DNA from: Chondrosia reniformis
Taxonomy: Eukaryota; Porifera; Demospongiae; Chondrillida; Chondrillidae
DNA: 64,000 nucleotides
Direction: 5' to 3'
NCBI GenBank assembly: GCA_947172415.1
Contig: OX359198.1
Span: forward strand, 7,593,450-7,657,449
Position numbers and translations under genes: made by a program. Shown piece after piece: positions 34,270 to 45,590 of this stretch. How positions within the stretch are numbered: position 1 is the first letter of the stretch; the number at the start of each line of letters is the position of its first letter. The notes beneath the pieces were generated by a model, which had not been told where the DNA came from, did no database searches, and saw nothing but the letters and a program-made list of their open reading frames with translations.

Positions 34270-36379
34270 ATGGCCGCCGAAGGTTGGTAGTATAATATTG
34301 GTCCAAAATATTACCTATTGTAATTATTCATAACAGAATCTTCAGATGAAGATTGGGAAGAGTGCGATAATGAAAACGAAGATTTCAAAACAAAGTGTTT
34401 ATTTTGTACTTCCCTTTTCAAAACGTCAAAAGATGCTATCGTCCACTGCAAAGCAGATCACCACTTCTCGCTAGCTGAAGTGAAGGAGAGATTTAGTTAG
34501 TCAACTTATGATGCAATTCCCTCGCAAAAGACGTTTACTGACATGTCCGGAAATTGTTTTGCAGAAATGGATTATTACGATTTTGTAAAAATGATCAACT
34601 TCATCCGATCAACTGGCGCTTTGCCCGCAGATGTCACGGAATGTGACGAGGCCCCTTGGCAGGATGAGCAGTACTTGAAATGTGTTCTGAATGAAGATGC
34701 TATCTTATGCTTTGGTAAGAGATGGTAATTACTCCCTCCTCCTCCTTGAAAGATTGTGTTTCTAGATTTTGACAGTGTCGAAGATCTCTTGGCAGCAGAA
34801 AAAGGGAAAGTCCCTTCGGAAACTCTATTCGCTCAACAATTGGAGCAAGCACAAGCTGAGTGCGTAATGTATCGGCAATCTCTTCACAAAGTTGTCACTG
34901 AGTTGGAGATGGTCAAGTGAGCACCTCCCAATATCGTGTTACCACTTGTCACAAGCTGTCGTTGTGCAGGAGTAGGGCCGCAGAGTTGATGACCAATCAA
35001 GAAACTGAAACAGGGAGTACGAGTTCAGCTTCAGATGACTACTTTGTGTCCTACAGTGACTACAGTATTCATGAGGAGATGCTTAAGGTATACGTATGTA
35101 CATTTGCCTAATAAAGTCTTTAGTGTCAGGCAGTTTGAATTCTGCAGGATTCTGTCAGAACTCTTTCTTATGCAAATTTTATAATGAGGAATGAGGAGTT
35201 ATTTAATGGAAAGACTGTTTTGGATGTTGGTTGTGGAACGGCCATTTTGTCTCTGATGGCTGCTAGGGCGGGAGCCAATACAGTGTATGCGGTGGACAAT
35301 TCAACTATTATATTTGAGGCAATGGACATAGTCAGACAGAACCACCTAGATCAAAGTATACAATGTATCCATGGCAACATAACAACTGTCGAACTATCTA
35401 AAGTTGATGTTATTATCTCAGAATGGATGGTAAGTCAAGTGTTACCATGACAACAGGCATGTATATAATGACTACATTAACTTGAAGGGGTATGGGTTGC
35501 TGTTTGAATCAATGCTGGATGCTGTAATAGTTGCCAGAGACAGGTTCCTGAAAGATTCTACACAAAGTGTGTCTGTACTTGAACTAGTATGCCAACTTTA
35601 ATAATTGATAAAACTTTGTGAATTCTCTGTATAACTCAGTATATCCTAATAGCAGTTCGCTGTATATTGCTGGTCTCTCAAATGAGAAATTATTTGCTGA
35701 TAAAGTCACCTTTTGGGACAGTGTATATGGTGAGGTGGTGTATGAGTTTCTGGGTGGCCCTCTGAGACCCACTTATCTCATACATTTAGGATTTCAGATG
35801 TCGTGCATGAAAGCTAAGGTTGTTAGTGAATGTCACATTGTATCAGTTGGAGCAAAGGACTTGTGCACAGAACCAATAGTCATTAAGGTCTGTCATCAGC
35901 TGGTGAATGATCAAATGAAACTTGTATATACAGTATACTTGCTACACTTCCTCATATAAGACATTTGATATCAGTACAATTCAAGTTGAAGATTTACAGT
36001 TTACTGTTCCATTTCACCTTTTATCAAATCAGAATGGAAATCTTCATGTGAGTTTAACCCTGCTTATGTAACTGTTATTGCAGCTAACAATGTCAGTTCC
36101 GTTCCCTAGGGCTTTGTAATATACTTTGATGTATCATTTGTTCCGCCTTCCCAAAAGGGGTGTGTCATCACTATGACAACTTCCCCAGAGGCACCGCCCA
36201 CTCATTGGAAGCAGACAATATTACTCATCTCCAAGCCATGTGGTATTACTAGTAAGGAGGGTATCCATGGGAACCTAAGTTACCATAAATGTCATAATGA
36301 CCCTCGATCAATTGAAATTGAAATTTCCTATTCAACTAAAACTACTTCAGAAACATGCACTTTTGTGATGAGCAGATAA
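34270..36379 (+). CDS. PRMT3: Protein arginine N-methyltransferase 3
   Basis: PRMT3 dimethylates arginines, chiefly on ribosomal protein uS5, using S-adenosylmethionine. Exons are 34270-34282, 34337-34495, 34565-34714, 34766-34916, 34970-35087, 35148-35429, 35488-35566, 35640-35729, 35790-35887, 35961-36047 and 36110-36379, giving about 498 residues (human 531). An acidic start (SSDEDWEECD) leads to the diagnostic N-terminal C2H2 finger (CLFCTSLFKTSKDAIVHCKADH), then YDFVKMINFIRS and a coiled region. The methyltransferase core has YSDYSIHEEMLKD, motif I VLDVGCGTAILSLMAA, the double-E loop SEWM-GYGLLFESMLDA, the THW loop THWKQTILLISKP and a PRMT3-type tail (NDPRSIEIEISYS). Motif I has Ala where the family has the third Gly. 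The borders of the short exons 35488-35566 and 35640-35729 are the least certain. The stop lies 60 bases from the convergent GTPase stop. Confidence 0.92.
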
Positions 36380-36438
36380 TACTATTATAAATAACTTGTT
36401 AGTTTATACAGTATTTACAAATTTGAAGACAAAATGTG

Positions 36439-37305
36439 TTAATTTTCCATCTCTGTACACGGCAATACTGAAGGTAATGAGTGGAGGTCTAATCGGCTTC
36501 CTGTAACAACCAAATAAAATGAATAAATGAAAGATTGCAGCTAGGAGGCGTGGCCATGGTAACAACAAACCTATCTGTAATATTAGTTGATCAACACAGC
36601 TGTCTCTTCTCACGCTGACTTCTGAGTAAAACCCTCCAATCTCTGCTGCAAAATCCTCGCCATCTTTGCTACAAACCTATACATATTGTTTACTTGTCAC
36701 AGAGACAATGTTATACATGTTAACAAACACAACCTGTCTCAAGTGCTCCAAGTCAGTTTTGTTTCCTACAATGCCAATTTCCAACTTTGCTTTCACAAAT
36801 TGCTCAATTTCTCGAATCCATATTTTCATTTTTTCAAATGACACATTGTCAGTTATATCAAACACTGCAAGTACTCCGACGGTACCGTGATAGTAGCTGT
36901 CTGAGATGGCATGATACTGGGGAGGAGGACTTATAAATATGAGGGCGTGGCATCCACTGTCGGGGAGTCGCTTACCCTATCGTGACCGCCTACATCAAAG
37001 AGTTTTATCAACACGTCGACACCATTAATTAGAACCTTTTTGGAAAAGTAACCAAGTCTAAACGGAAACAGTGAAACGTCAAAACGATAGCCTTCACGAT
37101 CTTGGACCTGTGATTTGACCTACCCGACAGTTGGATTAATTGAATTCGGAAAAGTGCCTCTGGCGAAGCGATGCGCCAAGCAAGTTTTCCCAACACCATT
37201 GTGCTGCAAAGGAAAGATATCTTTTATAGAGAATTATCTTACAGTTTGATCTAAATTCAACTCCCTCACTCCAACAAGACAAATTTTCGCTTCCTTAACG
37301 GCCAT
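36439..37305 (-). CDS. Rab-like small GTPase without prenylation motif
   Basis: Exons in coding order are 37305-37270, 37203-37124, 37057-36976, 36916-36734, 36676-36571 and 36500-36439, giving about 182 residues. The P-loop is GHNGVGKT. Switch II is DVGGHDRYHAISDSYYHGTV, where Rabs have DTAGQERYR. G4 is NKTD. The G5 region (FYSEVSVRRDSCVDQLILQI) has SVR in place of SAK. The C-terminus ends PCTEMEN, with no CAAX or CC/CXC cysteine, so membrane anchoring by prenylation is not expected. Overall the helical blocks (GVLAVFDITDNVSFEKMKIW) are Rab-like. His at the position of the catalytic Gln suggests slow GTP hydrolysis; that is inference. It could be an unusual Rab or a Rab-like (RABL) protein. 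It converges with PRMT3 and may share 3' UTR sequence. Confidence 0.82.
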
Positions 37306-37501
37306 TTTATTTAAAACAATAAATGAAATGAAAATGAAGCATCCATTAAAGAACATTTGTAAATTAATGGACATTCAAACAATGAAAAATAATGTAATAC
37401 AACAATGTCATGTAAACTTCTCAAAACTCCTCAAACACGTTCAATTCATCTGTATAAACGTGATATGACTGATTTTAACACATTTAGTTAACACTCAAAA
37501 T

Positions 37502-40500
37502 TTACTGACCTTCATTCAAAAAAGCATCAAAAACTACTTCACTCTCTTGATTAAACCCATCTGAACAATTAAAGTATCTAGGCTTTTTCAAAGTTTCGCC
37601 TTCCTTGACAATATTCAACTCTCTTGTTACTGAGAGTACTTGCTCCTTTGCAGACTTCTGAGCATCCTCTATTGCCAAGCACTACCCAAGTTCAAATACA
37701 CCATACACACGTATATATATGAGTATTATACAACAGTGAACAGCCTTACTTACCAGGATACTTCCCTCACAAGATTTACTATAAACTGCTGCAAAGTTTG
37801 TCTGAATTATATTCAAATAATGATGATGTGGTTTTGGAGTTAAAACTGAAACATTTCTTAAAACCACTCCATTTCCTACATTTAGCTGTTCAGAATACTT
37901 TTCAACCAGACGATAGTGCAAAGCACCTGCAACTGTACCTAAAGCAAACATAAGCAGATTTTATAACATCATTAAATTGTACGCTACTGTTCGCCCCTCC
38001 CCTCAGCTACCGTACGCCCCTCCCCTCAGCTACCGTACGCCCCTCCCCTCAGCTACCGTACGCCCCTCCCCTCAGCTACCGTACGCCCCTCCCCTCAGCT
38101 ACTGTATGCCCCTCCCCTCAGCTACTGTATGCCCCTCCCATCAGCTACCGTACGCCCCTCCCCTCAGCTACCGTTCGCCCCTCCCATCAGCTACCGTACG
38201 CCCCTCCCCTCAGCTACCGTACGCCCCTCCCCTCAGCTACCGTTCGCCCCTCCCATCAGCTACCGTACGCCCCTCCCCTCAGCTACTGTATGCCCCTCCC
38301 ATCAGCTACCGTACGCCCCTCCCCTCAGCTACCGTTCGCCCCTCCCATCAGCTACCGTACGCCCCTTCCCCTCAGCTACCGTACGCCCCTCCCCTCAGCT
38401 ACCGTACGCCCCTCCCCTCAGCTACTGTATGCCCCTCCCCTCAGCTACTGTATGCCCCTCCCATCAGCTACCGTACGCCCCTCCCCTCAGCTACCGTTCG
38501 CCCCTCCCATCAGCTACCGTACGCCCCTCCCCTCAGCTACCGTACGCCCCTCCCCTCAGCTACCGTACGCCCCTCCCCTCAGCTACCGTTCGCCCCTCCC
38601 ATCAGCTACCGTACGCCCCTCCCCTCAGCTACCGTATGCCCCTCCCATCAGCTACCGTACGCCCCTCCCCTCAGCTACCGTTCGCCCCTCCCATCAGCTA
38701 CTGTACGCCCCTCCCCTTAGCTACTGTATGCCCCTCCCCTCAGCTACTGTATGCCCCTCCCCTCAGCTACTGTATGCCCCTCCCCTCAGCTACTGTACGC
38801 CCCTCCCCTCAGCTACCGTACGCCCCTCCCATCAGCTACCGTACGCCCCTCCCCTCAGCTACCGTATGCCCCTCCCATCAGCTACCGTACGCCCCTCCCC
38901 TCAGCTACCGTTCGCCCCTCCCATCAGCTACTGTACGCCCCTCCCCTCAGCTACCGTACGCCCCTCCCCTCAGCTACCGTACGCCCCTCCCATCAGCTAC
39001 CGTACGCCCCTCCCATCAGCTACCGTTCGCCCCTCCCATCAGCTACTGTACGCCCCTCCCTTCAGCTACCGTACGCCCCTCCCATCAGCTACCGTACGCC
39101 CCTCCCCTCAGCTACCGTTCGCCCCTCCCATCAGCTACTGTATGCCCCTCCCATCAGCTACTGTATGCCCCTCCCATCAGCTACTGTATGCCCCTCCCCT
39201 CAGCTACTGTATGCCCCTCCCATCAGCTACTGTACGCCCCTCCCCTCAGCTACTGTATGCCCCTCCCATCAGCTACCGTACGCCCCTCCCCTCAGCTACT
39301 GCACGCCCTCCCCTCAGCTACTGTACGCCCCTCCCCTTAGCTACTGTATGCCCCTCCCCTCAGCTACTGTATGCCCCTCCCCTCAGCTACTGTATGCCCC
39401 TCCCCTCAGCTACTGTATGCCCCTCCCCTCAGCTACTGTATGCCCCTCCCCTCAGCTACTGTATGCCCCTCCCCTCAGCTACTGTATGCCCCTCCCCTCA
39501 GCTACTGTATGCCCCTCCCCTTAGCTACTGTATGCCCCTCCCCTCAGCTACTGTATGCCCCTCCCCTCAGCTACTGTACGCCCCTCCCCTCAGCTACTGT
39601 ATGCCCCTCCCCTCAGCTACTGTACGCCCCTCCCCTCAGCTACTGTATGCCCCTCCCCTCAGCTACTGTACGCCCCTCCCCTCAGCTACTGTACGCCCCT
39701 CCCCTCAGCTACTGTACGCCCCTCCCCTCAGCTACTGTATGCCCCTCCCCTCAGCTACTGTATGCCCCTCCCCTCAGCTACTGTATGCCCCTCCCCTCAG
39801 CTACTGTATGCCCCTCCCCTCAGCTACTGTATGCCCCTCCCCTCAGCTACTGTACGCCCCTCCCCTCAGCTACTGTATGCCCCTCCCCTCAGCTACTGTA
39901 TGCCCCTCCCCTCAGCTACCGTACGCCCCTCCCCTCAGCTACTGTATGCCCCTCCCCTCAGCTACTGTACGCCCCTCCCGTCAGCTACCATATGCTCCTT
40001 TCTTCCTGTCATACTCACCAGAAGGGTCCATTAACTGTATAATAGCATTTCTTTCAGAAAAATCAACAGAAGCTATCAAGGCAGAGAGGAGAGGGACTTT
40101 CCCTTCTGGAAGCTTGCGACTTGATGCCCTCTTCAGTACTTGTGCTACACTGTACCCCTTAACTGTAACACAAAGAGAAGGTAGCCTCAGAATATGGACA
40201 CTAGCGGGCCAATCTACCTCTATCTTTCTCCATCTTCTTCCAAACACCACTGGAAAAATCAATGTTACTCAGATCTGTAATACATGACTTCAAAATAGCT
40301 TTTATAAATCTTAATTAATTTCTTTAAATGTCCTTCAAACTTACTGTCTCCCCTCGAGAATGAGGCATAAGCTTTCCAGGAGCACCTTTAACATGCACCA
40401 GCGGAGTAGGGTGTGGCAGGGCGTGGGCACTGGATGGAGCACTTGCCATTGTGGACAAGGGACCAGGTGGGTCATAACATTCTTCATAACCAGTATACAT

Positions 40501-40916
40501 TTCGTGCTCCAGCAAGGCCTCATCCACCGGCCCACTTGGCCTTGCCCTCTTTGTAGCGTTTATCTGCCGACTGGCTAACTCGTTCCTCTCGCCTCTAGTC
40601 TCTCCCACACGGGAGGGTCCAGAATCCACTTTTGGTGAAATGTTTATTTGCATGATTTCCAAAGCTCCCGTCTCCTCTTCAACCTAAGAGAAGAGAAGTA
40701 ACAATTGACCAGCTTTAGCACACCCTTAGCCTTTGAACTAACGTCTTCGAGAGAAAATAGATTCTCCCAAAGTGTACGTTCATCTGCTGCTTTGATGTTT
40801 TTTACAATTTCCTCATTACAGTTTCTTTGCTGGTGTTTGAATTCAGTCCCATTCTCAGAGCTGTCTCGAGTCTTCTCTCTTCGCAGTTTCTGCAAGGCAT
40901 CCTGCAAGCCGCTCAT
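37502..40916 (-). CDS. HROB: HROB, homologous-recombination OB-fold protein
   Basis: HROB (C17orf53/MCM8IP) binds ssDNA and loads the MCM8-MCM9 helicase during recombination repair. Exons in coding order are 40916-40710, 40683-40345, 40217-40019, 37938-37754 and 37681-37502, giving about 369 residues (human ~650). The start (MSGLQDALQKLRREK) is followed by a low-complexity linker. The conserved block GKVPLLSALIASVDFS, then IIQLMDPSGTVAGALH, then VVLRNVSVLTP and HHHYLNIIQTN aligns clearly with the human segment KVPSMAVMIKSLT...FKDPTGEMQGTVH...HYLNVTPNN. The OB domain is split by a 2.08-kb intron made of a minisatellite. The acceptor of exon 3 is uncertain: 40217 keeps phase, but the family alignment hints that residues encoded just upstream (FGRRWRK) may be included. 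It starts 27 bases from the oppositely oriented neighbour's start codon. Confidence 0.85.
37980..39996. repeat. ~2-kb 23-bp minisatellite inside the HROB intron
   Basis: About 88 copies of a 23-base unit (two C runs, then tcagctaccgtacg) fill essentially the whole HROB intron 37753-40018 region between the exons at 40019 and 37938. Variants alternate (taccgtacg, tactgtatg, taccgttcg, cccat for cccct). The left part mixes variants while the right part (from ~39310) is homogeneous tactgtatg, suggesting recent local expansion. On the transcribed strand each unit carries GGGGAGGGG. The 400-665-codon frames here are artefacts of a period that does not generate stops. Confidence 0.96.
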
Positions 40917-40943
40917 TTTGAGGATTACGCAATGCAATAGAAA
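40917..40943. promoter_or_regulatory. Minimal bidirectional gap, HROB / aminotransferase-like
   Basis: Only 27 bases separate the start codon of HROB (minus) from that of the aminotransferase-like gene (plus). Promoter elements and 5' UTRs must overlap the neighbouring coding exon, or one gene starts at a later ATG (40953 is available in frame for the plus gene). Confidence 0.6.
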
Positions 40944-43118
40944 ATGTCCGCCATGTCATCTGATTGGATAACTGTTCCCGATCATTTACGGGCTAGTTTA
41001 GTTAAGCATGCCGAGTATATTGACCACATACACCAGTCACATAAGATAGAATCTGCCGTAGACCTTTCTAAGGGTGAGTACGAACTGTCAAACTGTTAAG
41101 CAATTCGTAACTTTCTGTCTATTCATGCGCTATGGTTTAGACGACTTTACCTTGTATCCGAAAGTCTTTGGTCCTACGAAAGAAGCTAAGGATGCTATAT
41201 CAGAGGCGTTGAAAGAAGGTAGATCAAACGGATATGCCCAATCTCATGGTAAGCAGTTGTACAAGGTTCCTATTGGGAAAGGCTTCCATTTTCCTGTGAC
41301 ATTTCAATGTATAGGCATGCAATCCTTGAAGACAGCTTTGGCTGAAAAATTTGCAGTTGATGGTTGTGAACTCACTGAAAAGGTATGTACAAGTGCAGTT
41401 ATGACAGTACATGTACCACATTTCCTGTGCTTTATACAGAATGTGATTATTGGACTTGGTGTCAAGCACACTGTGGAGCTGTCACTGGCAGTCCTGTGTA
41501 ATCCTGGGGACAATGTGCTGGTCCCAGAGTTTGGTGATCCTACATATGAGCTGCAAGCTGACTTGAGGAACATCAGAGCCAAGAAGTATTCTGTCAATGT
41601 AGGCACTCTTCTTGTGTACATGTGTGTAATATAGAGATGTTCTGTGCCATAGACCAGTGGTCGAAATGACGTTTTATCTGTTTTATCTGTTTTATCTGTT
41701 TTATCTGTTTCTCGTATTGAGTGGCGGCTTTACGTATTGCTACGGTACAAGACAGAAAAAACTGAATGTTCTACACACGTTTCTGAATGTTTCCTTACCC
41801 GTTTGTCTTGCTGTTTATTTTGAACGAAAACCCGTACTTTAGAGGTGTTTTGCAGTGAGTTGACCCATTCCTTAAAACCATAACCCGTCCTACTGTTTTC
41901 GCTTCCCTTAGCTATAATGTAACAAAATGACGTGAAAGTGATTAAGTGTCGTATTAAGTTACTATTCGCAACGAAAAGTGTCACATTTTGCGACACTGTA
42001 CGACATGCAAGACCGACCAAAATTCAATATGACCAAACAAACTCAGGAGTGCTTATACATTTGACCAAAAAACCTTATTTCAACCACTGATAGACAATGA
42101 CAGGGGCTGTCAATCTGCCAAGTTTAAAGGACCTTATTGATGAAAAGACTAAAGCAATACTGTTAGCAAACCCATCGTTTCCAAGTGGACATGTTTTCAC
42201 AGCCAGCCAACTGCAGGGGATCTTGGAGATTGCTATGGAGCATTCTCTCCCAATCATTTCAGATGAAAGTACACTCTAACATGGCATTACATGCTTTTGT
42301 CAGATTACTGCATGCTTTTGTAAGATTACTGTATCTTGTGTGCCCCAGGGTATCAATGTATGGTGTACTCAGAGGAGAGCTCTCTCCGTTTGGCCAGCCT
42401 GACAGAAGATGTGCCCATCTTGGAATGTGGGGGGCTGGATTCATTTTGTCAGTCTGCAGGATGGAAGTTAGGATGGGTACTCCTGTTTGACAGACATAAA
42501 GCTTTGGAAAGACAAGTGTGCAAGTCTCATTTGATTACAATGGACTGTGTCATTGTATTTGTTGCCTTGCAATATATAGGTAATGGTTTCAATGGAGAAT
42601 CTATCCATGCGATTGCTAGGGGCTCCCGTTCCAATACAGAGTGGCGTGGTCACTTTGATGTCACATGATCTAGGGACCTACCACAAACAGAGGAATAAGA
42701 CCATCCAAGTTAGTGGACATGTGCTCTACTTGCTTGGAAACAACTGGTTGTGCTTTTGTAGGAGAATGCTGACCTGGTGTGCAGAGAGTTAGCAGTTATC
42801 TCGGGCATCCTGCCCCTTGTACCTCAAAGTGGACCTTTCTGCTGCTTCAAAGTAGATTTTCAACTCTTTACAGATGTGTCTGATTGTAACCAGTTTCATG
42901 AAATGCTCTATCAGGAGACTTCCATTTTGGTTGCCCATGGCAACAAGGTGAGTTAACATCTTGGTGTGTTGATATGTATATGATTGTTTTTAAGTGTAAT
43001 TTGATGTTAGTGTGGTCTCCATGGTAACTGGATGAGGATTAACCTAGCTGTTGCACCCAACATTTTGTCAGCCGCAATACAGGAAATTAAAGAATTTTGC
43101 AAGAGACACAAACTGTAG
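40944..43118 (+). CDS. Tyrosine-aminotransferase-like protein lacking the PLP lysine
   Basis: Exons are 40944-41073, 41141-41248, 41315-41382, 41440-41598, 42094-42268, 42349-42515, 42580-42708, 42762-42947 and 43011-43118, giving about 409 residues. Fold-type I aminotransferase landmarks resemble tyrosine aminotransferase: SNGYAQSHGMQSLKTALAE, LAVLCNPGDNVLVPEFG, LIDEKTKAILLANPSFPSG, IISDERYQCMVYSE, DVPILECGGL then AGWKLGWVLLFDR, and a C-terminal Arg in WMRINLAV. In the active enzyme CGGL is followed by AKRW, whose Lys forms the PLP Schiff base; here the residues are DSFC. The PLP-phosphate loop (SGCSQA in human TAT) is GLGVKHT, and NPSNP is NPSFP. The whole frame is otherwise open over nine exons, so this looks like a maintained pseudoenzyme and not a decayed gene. 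A poly(A) signal AATAAA lies at 43120-43125. Confidence 0.82.
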
Positions 43119-43125
43119 AAATAAA

Positions 43126-43479
43126 CAACTAAACTCTATTTGTATTAGCACTAAAGTACCGTAGTTCGGGAAATTTTTGTGTTAGGACATTTTTGTGGGA
43201 AATATTTTCATGTTAAAATATTTTCGTGGTCTCGATCGTATGTTTTGGCATCAATCTCCTCGAAACATTTTATTTTGAAATCTATGGAGTAACTTCGTTG
43301 CTTCTTCACGACTGCCATCTTGACAAATTACACGTGTAAATGCCTTCGCGTTAACAGGCACTTTTCGCGTAAAACAGTATATTTAGTATAGTAAATAACC
43401 TGATCTCGGCGAATTGTTTGTGTTAAGCAATATTTTGTGTAAAGCGACTTCGTGTTAAACATTTTTTACTGTACCTATA
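43126..43479. other. Intergenic stretch, no gene seen
   Basis: AT-rich sequence between the aminotransferase-like gene and the 177-bp satellite. It has short imperfect repeats of tttcgtgttaa and ttttcgtgg type. No coding signal. Confidence 0.5.
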
Positions 43480-45085
43480 TAGATGTATGTCTATTCGCTA
43501 ATACATTAGAAATTAAAAATTAAAAGTAATACACTCTTTGGATTGTAACTCAGGCAAATAATGAGGTATGAAGCTGAAACTTGGTAGAAAGACTCTTAGG
43601 CATAATATGTTAATATCATAAGAGTTTGAGAAAGTTTGGACAAACCTAGCTTCAATCATAGATGTAAGTCTATTCACTAATACATTAGAAACATGGATTA
43701 AAAGGAATACAATCTTGGGACTGAATCTCAGGTAAATATAGAGATATGAATCTGAAACGTGGTCGAAATACTCTGACATATTATGTTAATATCATAAGAG
43801 TTTGAGAAAGTTTGTACAAATCCAACTTCAATCATAGATGTATGTATTTTCGCTAATACATTAGAAACATGGATTAAAAGTAATACACTCTTGGGATTGT
43901 AACTCAGGCAAATATTGAGGAATGAAGCTGAAACCTGGTAGAAAGACTCTTAGGCAGAGTATGTTAATATCATAAGAGTTTAAAAAAGTTTGGACAAACC
44001 TAACTTCAACCACAGATGTATGTCTATTCGCTAATACATTAGATATATGGTTTAAAGGTAATACAATCTCTTGGGACTGAATCTCCGGCAAACCTAAAAG
44101 TATGAAGCTGAAAGCTGGTAGAAAGCTTCTTAGGCATAGTATGTTTATATCATAAGAGTTTGAGAAAGTTTGGACAAACCTAACTTCAACCACAGATGTA
44201 TGTCTATTCGCTAATACATTAGATATATGGTTAAAAGATAACACACTCTTGGAACTGATTCTCAGGCAACTATTGAGGTATCAATCTCAAACTTGGATGA
44301 AATACTCTCAGGCAAAGTATATTAATATCCTAAGAGTTTGAGAAAGTTTGGACAAACTTAACTTCAACCACAGATGTATGTCTATTCGCTAATACATTAG
44401 ATATATGGTTTAAAGGTAACACACTCTTGGGACTGATTCTAAGGCAACTATTGAGGTATCGATCTCAAACTTGGTTCAAATGCTCTCTTGCATAGTATGT
44501 TAAAATCATAAGAGTTTGTAAAATGTTTGGACAAACCTAACTTCAACCACAGATGTATGTCAATTCGCTTATACATAAGATAGATGGTTTAAAGATGAGA
44601 CACTCTTGGGACTGATTCTCAGGCAACTATTGAGGTATCAATCTCAAACTTGGTTCAAATACTCTCTGGCATAGTATATTAATATCCTAAGAGTTTGAGA
44701 AAGTTTGGACAAACTTAACTTCAACCACAGATGTATGTCTATTCGCTAATACTATAGATATATGGTTTAAAGGTAACACACTCTTGGGACTGATTCTAAA
44801 ACAACTATTGAGGTATCGATCTCAAACTTGGTTGAAATACTCTCTTACATAGTATGTTAAAATCATAAGAGTTTGAGAAAGTTTGGACAAACCTAACTTC
44901 AACCACAGATGTATGTCAATTCGCTTATACATAAGATAGATGGTTTAAAGATGAGACACTCTTGGGACTGATTCTCAGGCAACTATTGAGGTATCAATCT
45001 CAAACTTGGTTCAAATACTCTCTGGCATAGTATATTAATATCCTAAGAGTTTGAGAAAGTTTGGACAAAGTTAACACACTCTTGG
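43480..45085 (+). repeat. 177-bp satellite array
   Basis: About nine tandem monomers of ~177-178 bases (landmark atgtatgtctattcgctaat recurs from ~43490 through ~44915). The conserved core is ggtatgaagctgaaacttgg followed ~45 bases on by ataagagtttgagaaagttt. Early monomers keep the gaagctgaaac core; later ones drift to caatctcaaacttggt. The layout parallels the 169-bp satellite at 8046-19480. Confidence 0.93.
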
Positions 45086-45169
45086 GACTGATTGTCGCTA
45101 TGGTTGGATATCAATTACAACACACCTTCCAGTGTTTAAGAGGATGCTGAAGAACCCAGGAATTTAAAC

Positions 45170-45590
45170 TCACTCTCCAACAATGAAGAGGACAGTGACT
45201 CTAATCCATTGCCCAACGATGAAGAGGACAGTGACTCTAATCCATTGCCCAACGATGAAAAGGACAGTGACTCTAATCCATTGCCCAACGATGAAGAGGA
45301 CAGTGACTCTAATCCATTGCCCAACGATGAAGAGGACAGTGACTCTAATCCATTGCCCAACGATGAAGAGGACAGTGACTCTAATCCATTGCCCAACGAT
45401 GAAGAGGACAGTGACTCTAATTCATTGCCCAACGATGAAGAGGACAGTGACTTCAACCTCTTGCCCGGCGATGAAGACGACAGTGACTTCAACCCTTTGC
45501 CCGGCGATGAAGACGACAGTGACTTCAACCCCTTGCCCGGCGATGAAGACGACAGTGACTTCAACCCCTTGCCCGACGATGAAGATAGTA
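45170..45590. repeat. 36-bp minisatellite with open frames
   Basis: About 11 copies of a 36-base unit (gatgaagaggacagtgactc then taatccattgcccaac), with a diverged right half (gacttcaaccccttgcccgg type). One plus frame is open and encodes an acidic 12-residue repeat (DEEDSDSNPLPN). That frame has no ATG in the array and a stop just upstream at ~45133. I cannot support a gene; a 3' exon of an unseen gene is possible. Confidence 0.85.

Noticed and set aside
37977-40287. Several very long plus-strand ORFs (223-665 codons) reading TPLPSATVRPSPQLPYAP-type repeats
   Set aside because: They lie in the 23-bp minisatellite of the HROB intron. The repeat unit contains no stop in three frames, so open length is automatic. 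They run antisense to a well-supported gene.
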